Shown here piece by piece: positions 22,507-33,637 of a DNA stretch of 64,000 nt (position 1 is the stretch's first letter; each line of letters begins with the position of its first letter). This DNA comes from Hydractinia symbiolongicarpus. Taxonomy: Eukaryota; Cnidaria; Hydrozoa; Anthoathecata; Hydractiniidae. Location: positions 6,262,001 through 6,326,000 of the forward strand of contig NC_079875.1 of assembly GCF_029227915.1 (NCBI RefSeq), written 5' to 3'. The notes below the pieces were generated by a model. It had not been told where the DNA came from, did not search any database, and was given only the letters and a program-made list of their open reading frames with translations. The translations under genes were made by a program, and so were the position numbers.

Positions 22507-23095
22507 TCTATATAATAATACGCCAGTTCCGTGTGTCTGTCTGTCACTTTTGCAAAGTGGATTACATTCTTCAAAATTTTCTTTAACAAATTCTATAAAA
22601 CATCGCCTATAAAATTGTTCTGTAATTTACCAAACTTTACCGATAAAATAGTATTGACGTCAAAGGAAAGTTAATTGAGATTAGTGAAGCCATTACAGTG
22701 CACTTAAAACTTTGAGGCCAAATAACTTGGAAACGAGGTGGTGACGTCAATGTTTTTTCACCGCGTGGGTAACTAGGGACAACCTGGGACCAATTTGGGT
22801 AAGTTTTCCACACCTGGGTCCCCGAATCCGTTTCGGAATGGACGGTTTGATGACGTCCTCAAAAAACCTTTAAACCTTGATATCTCTGCAACCGTTTGTC
22901 AAAGATACATGATCATATACATTTTCTTGATCAGCATTTCAAGATATATACGATGAAGGCAACAGGTATACAAATTTCTAAAAATATATATTTATTTTGT
23001 ATTTGCACTGCTGACGTCAGCAAAAAAACTAAAACAACCTATTTTTCCATTGTCCTTCTGCCTAAGTGGATCACTCCACGGGACTTATCGACTAG
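22507..23095 (+). mobile_element. Non-autonomous Helitron, array copy 1
   Basis: Begins TCTATATAATAATACG after an A and ends with a GTGGATCACTCCAC hairpin, GGGACTTATCGA and CTAG. These are Helitron hallmarks: 5' TC, a 3' hairpin 10-12 nt before CTRR, and insertion between A and T. 589 bp, no coding capacity, one internal ATCTCTGCAACCG module. Joined directly to copy 2. Confidence 0.85.
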
Positions 23096-23683
23096 TCTAT
23101 ATAATAATACGACAGTTCCGTGTGTCTGTCTGTCACTTTTGCAAAGTGGATTACATTCTTCAAAATTTTCTTTAACAAATTCTATAAAATATCACCTATA
23201 AAATTGTTCTGTAATTTACCAAACTTTACCGATAAAATAGTATTGACGTCAAAGGAAAGTTAATTAAGATTAGTGAAGCCATTACAATGCACTTAAAACT
23301 TTGAGGCCAAATAACTTGGAAACGAGGTGGTGACGTCAATGTTTTTTCACCGCGTGGGTAACTAGGGACAACCTGGGACCAATTTGGGTAAGTTTTCCAA
23401 ACCTGGGTCCCCGAATCCGTTTCGGAATGGACGGTTTGATGACGTCATCAAAAAACCTTTAAACCTTGATATCTCTGCAACCGTTTGTCAAAGATATATG
23501 ATCATATACATTTTCTTGATCAGCATTTCAAGATCTATACGATAAAGGCAACAGGTATACAAATTTCTAAAAATATATATTTATTTTGTATTTGCACTGC
23601 TGACGTCAGCAAAAAACTAAAACAACCTATTTTTCCATTGTCCTTCTGCCTAAGTGGATTACTCCACGGGATTTATCGACTAG
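23096..23683 (+). mobile_element. Non-autonomous Helitron, array copy 2
   Basis: 588 bp, nearly identical to copy 1 throughout, starting TCTATATAATAATACG and ending in hairpin GTGGATTACTCCAC plus CTAG. The junctions on both sides read CTAG|TC with no spacer. Confidence 0.85.
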
Positions 23684-24402
23684 TCTCTTATAATAATACG
23701 GAGCTTCTGTCTGTGACTTTTGCAAAGTGGATAAAATATAAAATACATATACATACATAAAACGGTTCTGTAATTTATCAAACTTTAACGGTAAACAATA
23801 TTAACGTCAAAGGAAAGTATATTAACATAAGTGAAGCCATTACAGTGCACTTAAAACTTTGAGGCCAAATAACTTGGAAACGAGGTGGTGACGTCAATAA
23901 TTTTTCACCGCGTGGGTAACTAGGGACCACCTGGGACCAATTTGGGTAAGTTTTCCAAACCTGGGTCCCAAAATCTGTTTCCGGATGGACGGGTTGATGA
24001 CGTCATCAAAAACTCTTCAAACCCTAATATCTCTGCAACCGTTTCTCAAAAGTACATGATCCTATATATTTCCTTGATCATTGTTTCAAGATCTATACGA
24101 TGAAGGCAACAGGTATACAAATTTCTAAAAAAATTTTTGGGGTTTTGACAGACCATTGCTGCCGTCAGGAAACATTTTAAACCTTTATATCTCATTAATT
24201 GCTTATTACAACCACATGATCATATACGTTGTCTTAATCAGCAGTTTACGCTCTACACAATAGAGGCAACGTGAAAACAAATTTCCATGAAAAAATATTT
24301 TGTTGTTGACAGATCATTGCTGACGTCATCAAAATTTAAATAATGGTTCTTTTTCACTGTTATTCTGTCTAAGTGGATTTTTCCACGGGTTTTATCGACT
24401 AG
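23684..24402 (+). mobile_element. Non-autonomous Helitron, array copy 3
   Basis: 719 bp, starting TCTCTTATAATAATACG and ending with GTGGATTTTTCCAC and CTAG. More diverged than copies 1-2 and longer because the ATCTC...ACATGATC...GATCAGC...ATAGAGGCAAC module occurs twice. Confidence 0.85.
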
Positions 24403-25130
24403 TCTCTATAATAATACGCCAGTTCTGTCTGTCTGTGACTTTTGCAAAGTGGATAAAATTTCTTTGATAAAGTCTATAAAACATCGTCTATAAATTTGTT
24501 CTGTAAATTACCAAACTTTGACGTTAAAGCAATATTGACGTCAAAGGAAAGTATATTAAGATTAGTGAAGCCATTGCATTGCACTTTTAAATTTAAGGCT
24601 AAATAACTTGGAAACGGGTGGAAATAACTGACGTCATCTCCTGCGTAGGTAACTAGGGACCACCTTTGTCCAATTTGGGTAAGTTTCCCAAACCTGGGTC
24701 CCTGAATCCGTTTCGGGAATGGACGGGTTGATGACGTCATCAAAAAACCTTCAAACCCTAATATCTCTGCAACCGTTTGTCAAAAATACACGATCCTATA
24801 CATTTTCTTGATCAGCGTTTCAAGATCTATACGATGAAGGCAATAGGTACACAAATTTCTTGAAATAAATTTTTGGGTTTGACAAGCCATTGGTGACGTC
24901 AACAAAATTTTTAACACCTTATATCTCCTTAGGCTTTTGTCGAATACATATGATCCTATACATTATTGTGATCAGCGTTTTAACCTTTACACGTTATAGG
25001 CAACGAATAAACTAAACTTGGCCAATTTTTTTTGTACCTGCACTGTTGACGTCAGCAAAAAATCTAAAACAACCTATTTTTCCATTGTCCTTCTGCCTAA
25101 GTGGATTTCTCCACGGGCTTTATCGACTAG
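24403..25130 (+). mobile_element. Non-autonomous Helitron, array copy 4
   Basis: 728 bp, starting TCTCTATAATAATACGCC and ending GTGGATTTCTCCAC, GGGCTTTATCGA, CTAG and then T at 25131, so the whole array sits between A (22506) and T (25131) as expected for one Helitron target. Two internal modules. Confidence 0.85.
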
Positions 25131-26807
25131 TAAATATATAATATTAAATATATAATATTGCAAATTACAAATTAAATCAGGGAAAGCAAACAAAGGGACA
25201 AATAGTTTGTATTTAATAGAATCTTGTTTTAACCATCTTTTAAGATGAAAGGCACATACGCAACCTTAGATTGTCACGAAAGAGACATTTCGATGTTATT
25301 TGTGTAAGTTTGTAAGTATCACTTCAGCAAAGGCCCTCGACGTACTATGCGTAATTCTATTTTACAATCCTAAAATAACATTTGGAATATTAAGTTCTTA
25401 TCTTAAGTGTTTCTTTAGAGTCATAAGAACGTGATAAAGGATCTTGTAAATTGTTGACGCGGTGTCTTTTCTATGTTGATGCTTATTATTTTTGGTTGGA
25501 TCTTTTGTTTATGTTATGTGATTAATGCATTCTTAACATGTGGATTTTTTTATTCTATGTTGTTTAGATAATTCAATAATAATAATGGTTTATACAGTTT
25601 GGATGGGCGCTACGTGAAAATGGCGACCGGGGTTTTAAATAGACTGAACACAGTAAGGTCCATGCGAACAACCGAATCTATAGCCAAAGTAGACGATCTC
25701 TTTCTTATCACAAAAAAATTGCATTAGAATAAAAATAAAATACAATACATGTTTATGTAGAGACCATGTCTTCTGACAATAGCAAACGTTCGATTAACTG
25801 CAGGAAAAGAATTTCTTTTCGAACACAATAAAAACATTCGTATAGTTCATTTTGAAGGTTTTAAAATTTGCTGTTGGTGGAGTGGTTGTGTTTGTAATAA
25901 AAATAAACGAGCAACTGTTGAAATTTGCCAGAAATGAAAAAGTTGCATTAAAATTATTTTTGTGAAGAGATGGTGCACAAGCCTGGTTCCTACCAATGCA
26001 TTTATTTTTAAACATATATTTACTACTAAACTCATGAATGAGTTTATTTTCATCTAATTAATTAAGCAATAAGAGTATGCGTTTGCACTGAACTTAATTT
26101 TCAAATTTTCTTAATTTTAGAATTACGTTATCTTTATTTAAGTATGACAAAAACTTATATAATTGTTTTGAAAAAAAATAAACACTTAACCTTGTTTATA
26201 CTCAAGTTTTTCATCTATCTATCTCCAAGCGTTCTCTTTTCTTTCTTTTTCCTTATATTCATTGTCAGCTTTAACATAGAGACAGGGGCAGAGTCTCACT
26301 AGCTTAGACAGTGCTTCCTCTGCGACTATTCCTATTTTAGATTACATCACGCGGTATTATATTTTTTTTTTGTCACTGTCATTCTTTTACTTACTCGTAC
26401 AACGCTCTCATGAAAGCCATTGTCACTTTGAGCATTGGCGGTAAAACGGAAAGATTCCTTTGATGTTGAATAAACTCATGTTAAATGCATGGTTTAATAT
26501 CAAAACGTATTGATATTAAAGGCATGCATAAACATATATTTATTGCATTTAAAATCGTCATGCGTTTATTTTTAGCATTCCCACGTATAATTTTAACTTT
26601 AAAGCTCCTAAAATAAACAGATGTTTATGAATGAACGCATTGGTGAGAAGTGGGCTTAAGTGGATCTATTTTATCCCTATTTTTTATCCTTTTTTAAAGA
26701 ACTCGATATGTAAGATCTTTGGAAACGGTGAGTTTTGTTAGCCGCTTTGTAGCTTTTGAGAGAGTCTATATTTTCTAACACTCTTTTGCTTTAAAAAACT
26801 TCTTTAA
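25131..26807. other. Intergenic; one possible first exon
   Basis: Mostly AT-rich without a supported gene. At 25620-25652 an ATG in good context (GAAAATGG) opens 11 codons ending in ACA|GTAAGG, a good splice donor, but no downstream exon was matched. Confidence 0.35.
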
Positions 26808-27287
26808 CCCTATTCGTGCTGGGGGGGGGGGGCTGATTTAGCCCCACTCCTAAACGTTTTTAAATAACTCTTTATGTGTTTATAGTTACACCTCCACATT
26901 TTGTGACTTTTCCTTATTTGGCTTTTATTTCCAAAGGTGTTGCCATGACAACCCTTTTTTTATGTTGAGTAAAATTTTAAAAAAAAATTTTTTTACCAAA
27001 AGATTGTTTTTACATGTTTTTAAAAGCCCTATGTCACTTCTTAGTTTATATTGTTATGTTATTTTGCATTTCTATTATTATTGTTACTAAATTCATCGCA
27101 ATTATACAACAATTTAAAAAATTCAAAGTTAGAGCTTTATTCTCTATGTCACTGAATTTGATGACATCATCACCGAAAATGCTGACGTCATCAATTTTTT
27201 TTTCATCAAATTGTTTATTAAGACCTGGACAGTCGAATCAGCCCCAAAAGCATTTAGGAGCCCCTAGAAGGCCCAGCAAGAATAGGG
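26808..27287. mobile_element. piggyBac-type MITE
   Basis: 480 bp bounded by inverted ends CCCTATTCGTGCTGGG and the complement of CCCAGCAAGAATAGGG, with TTAA on both sides (26804-26807, 27288-27291). CCC-initiated ends plus a TTAA duplication are the piggyBac signature. A run of G follows the left end; two GATGACATCATC / TGACGTCATC phrases lie inside. No transposase. Confidence 0.85.
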
Positions 27288-27473
27288 TTAAGGTTTTACT
27301 TTTATATTTTGTAGCATGCTTTGTTTCCAGAGCCTGCTGGCCCAGTGTAAATTGGTGTATTCCATCGTGCTCCCGAAACAATAAATCAAATAGTTTAAAA
27401 CTTGGACCTTCTTTACAGGCGTTTAAATTTCACGAAAGTTCAGTTAACTTTTCTTAAGTTTCCTTTTTTAGCC

Positions 27474-27592
27474 GGTTGCTATGAGTACAATAATAACCGA
27501 TTATTCTGGACCGTACCGCACAATATCGCCCAGGGTCTAAGGTGTAATGACTGAGGGCGATATTTTCGGTACAGCACGGGGTAACCAGTTCT
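27474..27592. mobile_element. Foldback hairpin element
   Basis: CCGTACCGCACAATATCGCCC at 27512 onward pairs with GGGCGATATTTTCGGTAC at 27563 onward, and partial outer complementarity (CGGTTGCTATG, GGTAACCAG) extends it. Probably a small MITE; the ends are not certain. Confidence 0.5.
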
Positions 27593-28984
27593 TATTGCAT
27601 TTATCAACCGTCTAAGTTAGATAAAAAAAGAAGTAAGAATTGTGGTTTTATTTTATGCGTAATTTAAAAGTCTCTATAGAATAAATTACGATGTTCGACA
27701 GAAGAATGTGTTAAGCTGAATAAGAAATTAAAATTTAGTTACATCGAATATTAAAGTAAAGTTTTCAACTAGCTAGCTATCCAAGAATAATATGGAATTC
27801 GATGATTTCTAGCATTGATTGGGTAAACAAAAAAGCTGAAGGAACGAGTCTTAAAATGTAGGGACGCATTTCTTAAAAATTCGGCCTCCTGTATTTAGTA
27901 TTCTCAATAAAAGTGGATATCTTATCAACGTTTGTCATAGAAAACGTAGCTAGACAGTTAACTAGCTTTAGTAAAGAAACTTCCAGACAATAAATGTATT
28001 GTAGGAGTCACATATATAATCATCTCCAATGTTTCTTGACACTTGTTGTATTGCGCTTGTTTACATTTTAAGCTACCAGGTACTAACAATAAGACGATGC
28101 CTTTTTTGCAAGTTTTCTGACTAAATGAGTTCTAGTTAAGATGCTGGTCAGTATTAGTGGGTTTACGATACTCACCTCTTATCTAATCATGTCAAGCTTT
28201 CTCGGCATTTCACACTTTTAGTAGGTAAATTAAACACTAGTGGACTCCATGCAGGTGTGAGCAATGTTATAAAGCAGGTGTACCTTGCGGTAATTCTGTA
28301 ACACTTCTTATCACAACCACCCAACATCCTGCTTCCTAATGTCCCCATGCCTTGCAGAAGGGCAGACTGCTATGTCCATACGCACCTAACCACTATATCT
28401 AGAGGTTCTTTTTTTACCCGAAACTTGGGGTCCCAGTGGATGGCAGTTTTTATCAACATAGCACAAACGATACACTGATGTTGTAACATTCTCGCGTTCC
28501 GTCAACGTTGCAAGGGAAGCAACGCTGTCACTTTGTTCAAGTTAAACGAATAATTCTTCTAAAGCATGGACCACGAAGTACCCAGTGCCACACCGCGGCT
28601 TAATATCACCACCATCCGTTAATAAATGTATTGATCTGCTTTCTCTGCTTACTTGCTTTAAAAAACAAATTGCATGTTGCTTAGATAAAACTTAACCATT
28701 GAGATAGATGAAGTAGATGCTGTTGAGGTGAATTTCCATTCGCGCGTATTTTTGAGACAACAAATCGATATGGGCAAGCAAACAGGTGAGAAACTGACCC
28801 TACTTGGGCGATCATAAAAATAGCGTAAAAAATTAATCAAATATAATCGTGAAAATGTTAACAAAAAGCTATCATGAATCAATTTCTTATGACGTAGCCG
28901 TACGCTAAAATTTACTAAAAAAATATGTAAGCCGCCAAATGAGAAAACAGGGGTCCATTTGTCATTTATGCTACAGCGCCGTTC
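27593..28984. other. Intergenic, no gene recognised
   Basis: AT-rich with a more balanced patch at 28240-28640 that shows no long frame; could be a decayed repeat. Confidence 0.45.
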
Positions 28985-29177
28985 TCGGTGATTGCGGTTG
29001 AAATAATTTAATTATACCCCCGGTTTACCATGTGCGCGTCGTATCTCACGGATATTGACGTCGCACCGTAACGTCAGAAAGTTTAACATTTGAGACATAA
29101 CTTTTTCGGCTACATCAAAGGAAAATGAACTCATCCACTTTGCCTGTCACAGACAGACACACTCTTCAAATTAGAGA
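28985..29177 (-). mobile_element. Helitron 5' fragment
   Basis: On the minus strand it starts TCTCTAATTTGAAGAGTGTG and continues GTCTGTCTGTGACAGGCAAAG, like the 5' end of the copy at 52001. It abuts the 3' end of the next element, keeping the tandem junction (CTGG|TCTC, one base off CTAG|TC). The far end is undefined. Confidence 0.6.
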
Positions 29178-29560
29178 CCAGTGAATGAGGCTTGTGGAAA
29201 AATCCACTTAGGCTGAAGGACAATGGAAAAATATGTTCTTTTAGACTTTTTTTTGATGTCAGCAGAGCATATAACAAAATAAAATTGATGCAATGCAGTT
29301 ATAACTTTAAAGCCAAATAACTTGTAAACGAGGTGGTGAATCCGCTCACTTTTCACCGCGAGGGTAACTACGGACCACCTTGGACCAATTTGGGTAAATG
29401 TTCCAAACCTGGGTCTCCGAACTCGTTTCGAGATGGACAAGTTGATGACTTCATCAAAGATCTTTCAACCCTAATTTTTCTCAGCAACTGTTTGTCAAAG
29501 ATTCATTCACATTTTCTTGATCAGCGTTTTAAGATCTATACAATTATTATATCATCGTTA
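29178..29560 (-). mobile_element. Helitron 3' part, truncated
   Basis: Minus strand: internal AACCTGGGT..., the module ATTTTCTTGATCAGC, then CCTAAGTGGATTTTTCCAC hairpin and CACTGG in place of CTAG. The 5' end is missing. Confidence 0.65.
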
Positions 29561-29789
29561 ACCGAAAGAAAGCACAAATTCAAGGAAATTATTAGGTCGC
29601 TACTAATTATAATTACAATAGCTGTTTAAGCGCTGTCAAGTTTGAAACCTTCAATAAGCTAGGCATGAGCAATGAAAATTGTTCCTCTAAATGTTGATAT
29701 CATATAGCAAAGCAAATATCGTTACCCATTTTAGAATAGAATAGAATAAGTAGATAAATCGTGCTATCACTTCAATTTTTTAAATTGTT

Positions 29790-31205
29790 TTATTGTGAAA
29801 ACGACATTTCTTGAATGTGTGTTAAAGATTTATATCGACATATAAAGCAAACAAGCAATATCAAAACTGCAATTTCCATTCCAATTGACCACCAATCTAA
29901 CGCTGACATTGCAAATGCCGCTGTTAAGGCAGCAATAACAGTTCCCGAACGGGATAGGACATTCCGTAAAGCTTCAGTAAAACTTTGTACGATAGAGGGT
30001 ACCATCATTGCAACCATAGTTCGCAACAAAACCTCTTCAATGAACCACACAAAAATATAACCAATCATAAAAAGGACCATCAGTGTTACATCACGTTCCA
30101 AATTTCGTTCTAATCGTTTCATGGCAGTCATAATAACAAACAAAACCAGTTGAAAGACAATACAGACCAAACTTACACAGTACACAGCACGTTGTGAAGT
30201 GCAATATTTTGATAAAATTAACAGCGCAAAGAAGTACGTAATGCCATACGTCACTAAAGTTAATGTTAAAGCTTCTAAACTCCACCCCAATAAATTCAAC
30301 TCTATCAATGGTATAAGTAGATCTAGGCTCATTAAGCAATACATAAACATAAAAGAAGATACAAACATTAACAAAGCGTCTGGGTTTGTAATGATGGTCT
30401 TCAACACTGATGCTACAGAATGGTCACAGTCATGTTGTATTAGCATTTCTTTATCGACATCTACCTCTGCATTAAGGTCTAATTTACTCATACAAATTTC
30501 ACCTGGACCACATTCTGCGTCATTATTTGGGCTTGTACAACACTCATCATGTTCTTTTATATGCTTTTTTAGATCAAATTCAGCCGAACAATCATACAGA
30601 AAGAAATTGACAATTATTAACACAAGAAGTGTCATTGCAGCCACAAATATGCCAACAAAATTTAAGTAGTTTATTGTGAGAGATCCAATGTTAAAGTCGA
30701 ACACGCCTTTAAAAATAATACCAAAACATGGACCGATAGCAAATCCAACGGAGTAGGATGAAGCTAGCCACCACAATGCACTCGTACCTTCTTTGCTGTC
30801 GTAAAGTCGAACAATCTCACCAGAGCAGATGCTACTGAAGGTGTCTGCTATGCCCGCAATAAATCTACCAGTAACTAAATAAATTGGATGAAAGTGAATA
30901 GCATATAATAGATTTCCAATAATTTGTGCTACGAGTACAAAGTTTGTGTACAATTTCATTTTACGAGTTTTGTCAATGAAACGGCCAGCAGGAGGTCCCA
31001 GTATCGTCGAGCATAAACAAAATGATGCTATAGTTAATCCATAATACAACTTCGGTTTATCAGTTTTAACCAAATCTGTGAGATATAGATACAGTGTTGC
31101 AAACACAACACTGTAATCCACACCTCCAATAGCACCACACAATAGATATGCACCAACTGTTCTTCGTCGCTTCTTCTTCCAGCTATCCAAATCGAAATTT
31201 TTCAT
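29790..31205 (-). CDS. MFS transporter, MFSD8/CLN7-like (copy C, mosaic)
   Basis: Intact 471-residue intronless frame with the same twelve-segment layout and motif A as the other copies. Residues 1 to about 229 follow copy B (IADTFSS, VGFAIGPCFG, GVFDFNIGS, DECCTSPNND). About 230-380 follow copy A (AECGPGEICMSKLDLNAEV, EMLIQHDCDHSVA, SSFMFMY, VYCVSLVC, VIMTAMK), including the one-residue deletion. From about 381 to the end it follows copy B again (IGYIFV, AMMVPSIVQ, ALDWWSIGMEIAVLI). A DLLIPL patch inside the middle tract is B-like, so the conversion was patchy. ATG is supported by conserved leader and TATA. Function as for copies A and B. Confidence 0.9.
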   Translation of the reverse strand: MKNFDLDSWKKKRRRTVGAYLLCGAIGGVDYSVVFATLYLYLTDLVKTDKPKLYYGLTIASFCLCSTILGPPAGRFIDKTRKMKLYTNFVLVAQIIGNLLYAIHFHPIYLVTGRFIAGIADTFSSICSGEIVRLYDSKEGTSALWWLASSYSVGFAIGPCFGIIFKGVFDFNIGSLTINYLNFVGIFVAAMTLLVLIIVNFFLYDCSAEFDLKKHIKEHDECCTSPNNDAECGPGEICMSKLDLNAEVDVDKEMLIQHDCDHSVASVLKTIITNPDALLMFVSSFMFMYCLMSLDLLIPLIELNLLGWSLEALTLTLVTYGITYFFALLILSKYCTSQRAVYCVSLVCIVFQLVLFVIMTAMKRLERNLERDVTLMVLFMIGYIFVWFIEEVLLRTMVAMMVPSIVQSFTEALRNVLSRSGTVIAALTAAFAMSALDWWSIGMEIAVLILLVCFICRYKSLTHIQEMSFSQ

Positions 31206-31282
31206 TTTTTGAGATTGATTTTCTTTAAACTAGAAAAAAATTCAATGTTAAACAGTGAATCTTTTCTTTTTTGTACAAAGAG

Positions 31283-31288
31283 TTTATA
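31283..31288 (-). promoter_or_regulatory. TATA box of MFS copy C
   Basis: TATAAA on the minus strand about 78 bp before the ATG, in the aligned position of copies A and B. Confidence 0.55.
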
Positions 31289-31333
31289 CAAAAACATATC
31301 TGAAAAGTCAACCAAAACAAGTTCATTGTGCCA

Positions 31334-31352
31334 CATTGTTTCTGTCATTGTT
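31334..31352 (-). promoter_or_regulatory. Paired AACAATG motifs upstream of MFS copy C
   Basis: CATTGTT at 31334 and 31346 on plus (AACAATG on minus), 12 bp apart as in the other two copies, plus a third partial CATTGTG at 31324. The distance to TATA is about 45 bp shorter than in copies A and B. Confidence 0.5.
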
Positions 31353-31459
31353 TTGTTGTCCAAAAGATGACCAAAAGTTTTGTTCTTTTTGTCACAAAAT
31401 AAACTTTGATAAATTGCATGGTGTAGTTGTGACCTCTTTCTCCTCCCTTCTACCAATGA

Positions 31460-32639
31460 TGATTACAAATTTCGAAGCTTTTGGCACTGTTTTTAATTTT
31501 TTTTAATACTTCTTTTTCATTTCCAAGCCAGCTTTACAGTCACAGCTTTACAGTTTTAGCTTATGTCAGGACTTTTCTATGACGTCAGCAGAAGCTCAAA
31601 ATTTGTCTAACATAGCACTATCTGCTGCAAATTCAATTACTTACGTGCTCTGGTGAATTTTTACATTCTTTTTAAAGAGTTGACAGGTAAATAAAAGTTT
31701 TTTTAACATTTTTCCCGGTTTTTTGCATAGTTCGCATAAATGAGGGCCTACAATTACACAAAAGTCGGTTTTTTCCTGATTTTAAGATGACCAATAATTC
31801 TCAAAAAAAATTCCCCTTCACAAGATAGAGCTATTTTGTACTTTTCAAGTCCTAATAAGAATCCTATACTTTCCCAATTACATTTTAATGGCGAATATCT
31901 AAACCAAAATAGGAGCTATGCTTTGGCCAATCCCCAAAAGGACCGCCTAATAAGTTCATCAGTATTCTATGTTCAGTAGTATCCAAAGTTCAGTAGTATC
32001 CGAAATTTAGTAGTATTTGAAGTTCTCTTATCCGAACTTTAATAGTATCCTAAGTTTAGTGTCTCAATACTAATTATTATCAGTCATAGTTTAATCAACA
32101 AAACTATTCGTAATAAATACATTTAAAATCATAAGAATACCTAGCATTCAACAAAAAAGGGTATGTGAGGAGAGGTACTATAAATTAAAAGAAATAAAGA
32201 AAATACAACAAAAAAAATAAAGATTAAACAAATGCAATAATAATAAAAAGTAGTAAAAAAAGTAAAGTAACATGCAAAGCGCAAATTCCACATACTGAAA
32301 TCAACTTGAAAATTATAACTACATATATTTTACTTGTTTTTTTCTTTATCTTTTGTTTGGTGTATTTGGAAATGCGTCATCTAAAGTGAGATTAAGGTAT
32401 TAAACGAGGTAGAAATAGAAGGTCTTAAAAGATCTACTTAATAAGTGTTTTGTTTTGATGTAAATTAAATATTTTGAAATGTATTTTATGCCAAAACGCT
32501 TCTTTACAACTTTGAAAGAAAAAGTCATTCGTGTCCCTGTTATGCCAAAATACTCGTGCCGAAAATAGGTAAAGCATTAAATCAGGATTTTTGTTTAAGA
32601 CAAACTATACCTTAATTGGTAAACGACAAACTAGTCATT
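31460..32639. other. Intergenic; 20-bp degenerate tandem repeat at 31966-32062
   Basis: Five or so imperfect copies of AGTTCAGTAGTATCCGAA occur at 31966-32062. The rest is AT-rich with no supported gene. Confidence 0.55.
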
Positions 32640-32930
32640 ATAACGTGACGTCACAACATCAATAAATTAGGTGGTCAATCCACCAGTTATTTGAACAGAT
32701 GTGTTGATGACGTTCTCAAAAAAGATTTAAACAACAATATCTCTTTAACGCTTTAAAAGAAATATATGATTCAATTCATTTTCTTGATCAACTTCCAAAT
32801 AAATATTTTGGCAAACGCAAATTTTTTAAACCCCTACATCTGCTTAGTCGTTTGTTAAAAGCTCATAAACCTATACATTATTTGATCAAAGTTTCAATGT
32901 TACATTATTGTAAAACTTGGTGGAAATATG
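32640..32930 (+). mobile_element. Decayed Helitron internal region
   Basis: Contains GTGACGTCACAAC, GTTGATGACGTTCTCAAAAAA and two copies of the ATATCTC...CATTTTCTTGATCAAC module seen in the intact Helitrons. Neither end is preserved. Confidence 0.6.
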
Positions 32931-33637
32931 AGGTATAAAAATATTGAACACTCGATCCTCATGAACTACAATCATTTGCTATCTATTACGTTGAATCCTT
33001 GTATTTGTGTGCATGCGATGCAACTAAAGGTAAACTTCATTCACAGGGATTATCATCTTCTCTTGTATATTGATAGCATCTCCAATAAACTTGTGGATGG
33101 AGTTACTTATCCAGGATCTACCATATGTATTTTATCATTCCTGGATCCTTAATATCCTTGCCTCTTTAGTCTATTATATAATACACTTAGTCTGTGTGTT
33201 TGCACGGTCAATGTAGGTATGCACTTTATTAACGAGAAACTCATTCTCGTCCCCAGAAATTCTTTGAGATGAAAAATTCGATGATGAAAAATACCCCACT
33301 AAGTATGGGGTGTTTTTTTTTAATTTGACTTATCGTTTGTGGGGACCTGATTTTATTTCATAAAATCTCCGTACGATGTAATGCTGAGTCATCCTAATCC
33401 GGTAGCTGTGCCGTTAGCACATGCGGTTCTAGGGCCGCATACATCCTTTTCTAATCGTATCGTTACGCGGATGTGGAAGTAAAATTTGTTTATAAATAGT
33501 TACTACTGTCTTTATAAATCTTAAACTTTAGGTTATTTTCTGCTAGCTACTTACTTAAGCCAAAAATAATGTTGATATGATTAGATAGCAACAACAAAAT
33601 ATTTTTATATTTTTTTGGTGTCACTTCTTATACAGAA
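32931..33637. other. Intergenic, no gene recognised
   Basis: Includes a MITE-like arm TTCTCGTCCCCAG near 33248 and a short hairpin ACCCCACTAAGTATGGGGTG before a T run at 33293-33320. Confidence 0.4.

Noticed and set aside
27014-27457. 147-codon plus-strand frame
   Set aside because: It starts inside and runs out of the piggyBac-type MITE; composition follows the AT-rich repeat and no domain is seen.
33293-33320. Hairpin followed by a T run resembling a bacterial terminator
   Set aside because: The window is eukaryotic and no small RNA gene sits upstream.
33395-33450. tRNA- or SINE-like phrase GGTTCTAGGGCC with nearby GTTAGCACATG
   Set aside because: The B-box match is imperfect, no acceptor-stem pairing or convincing A box was found.
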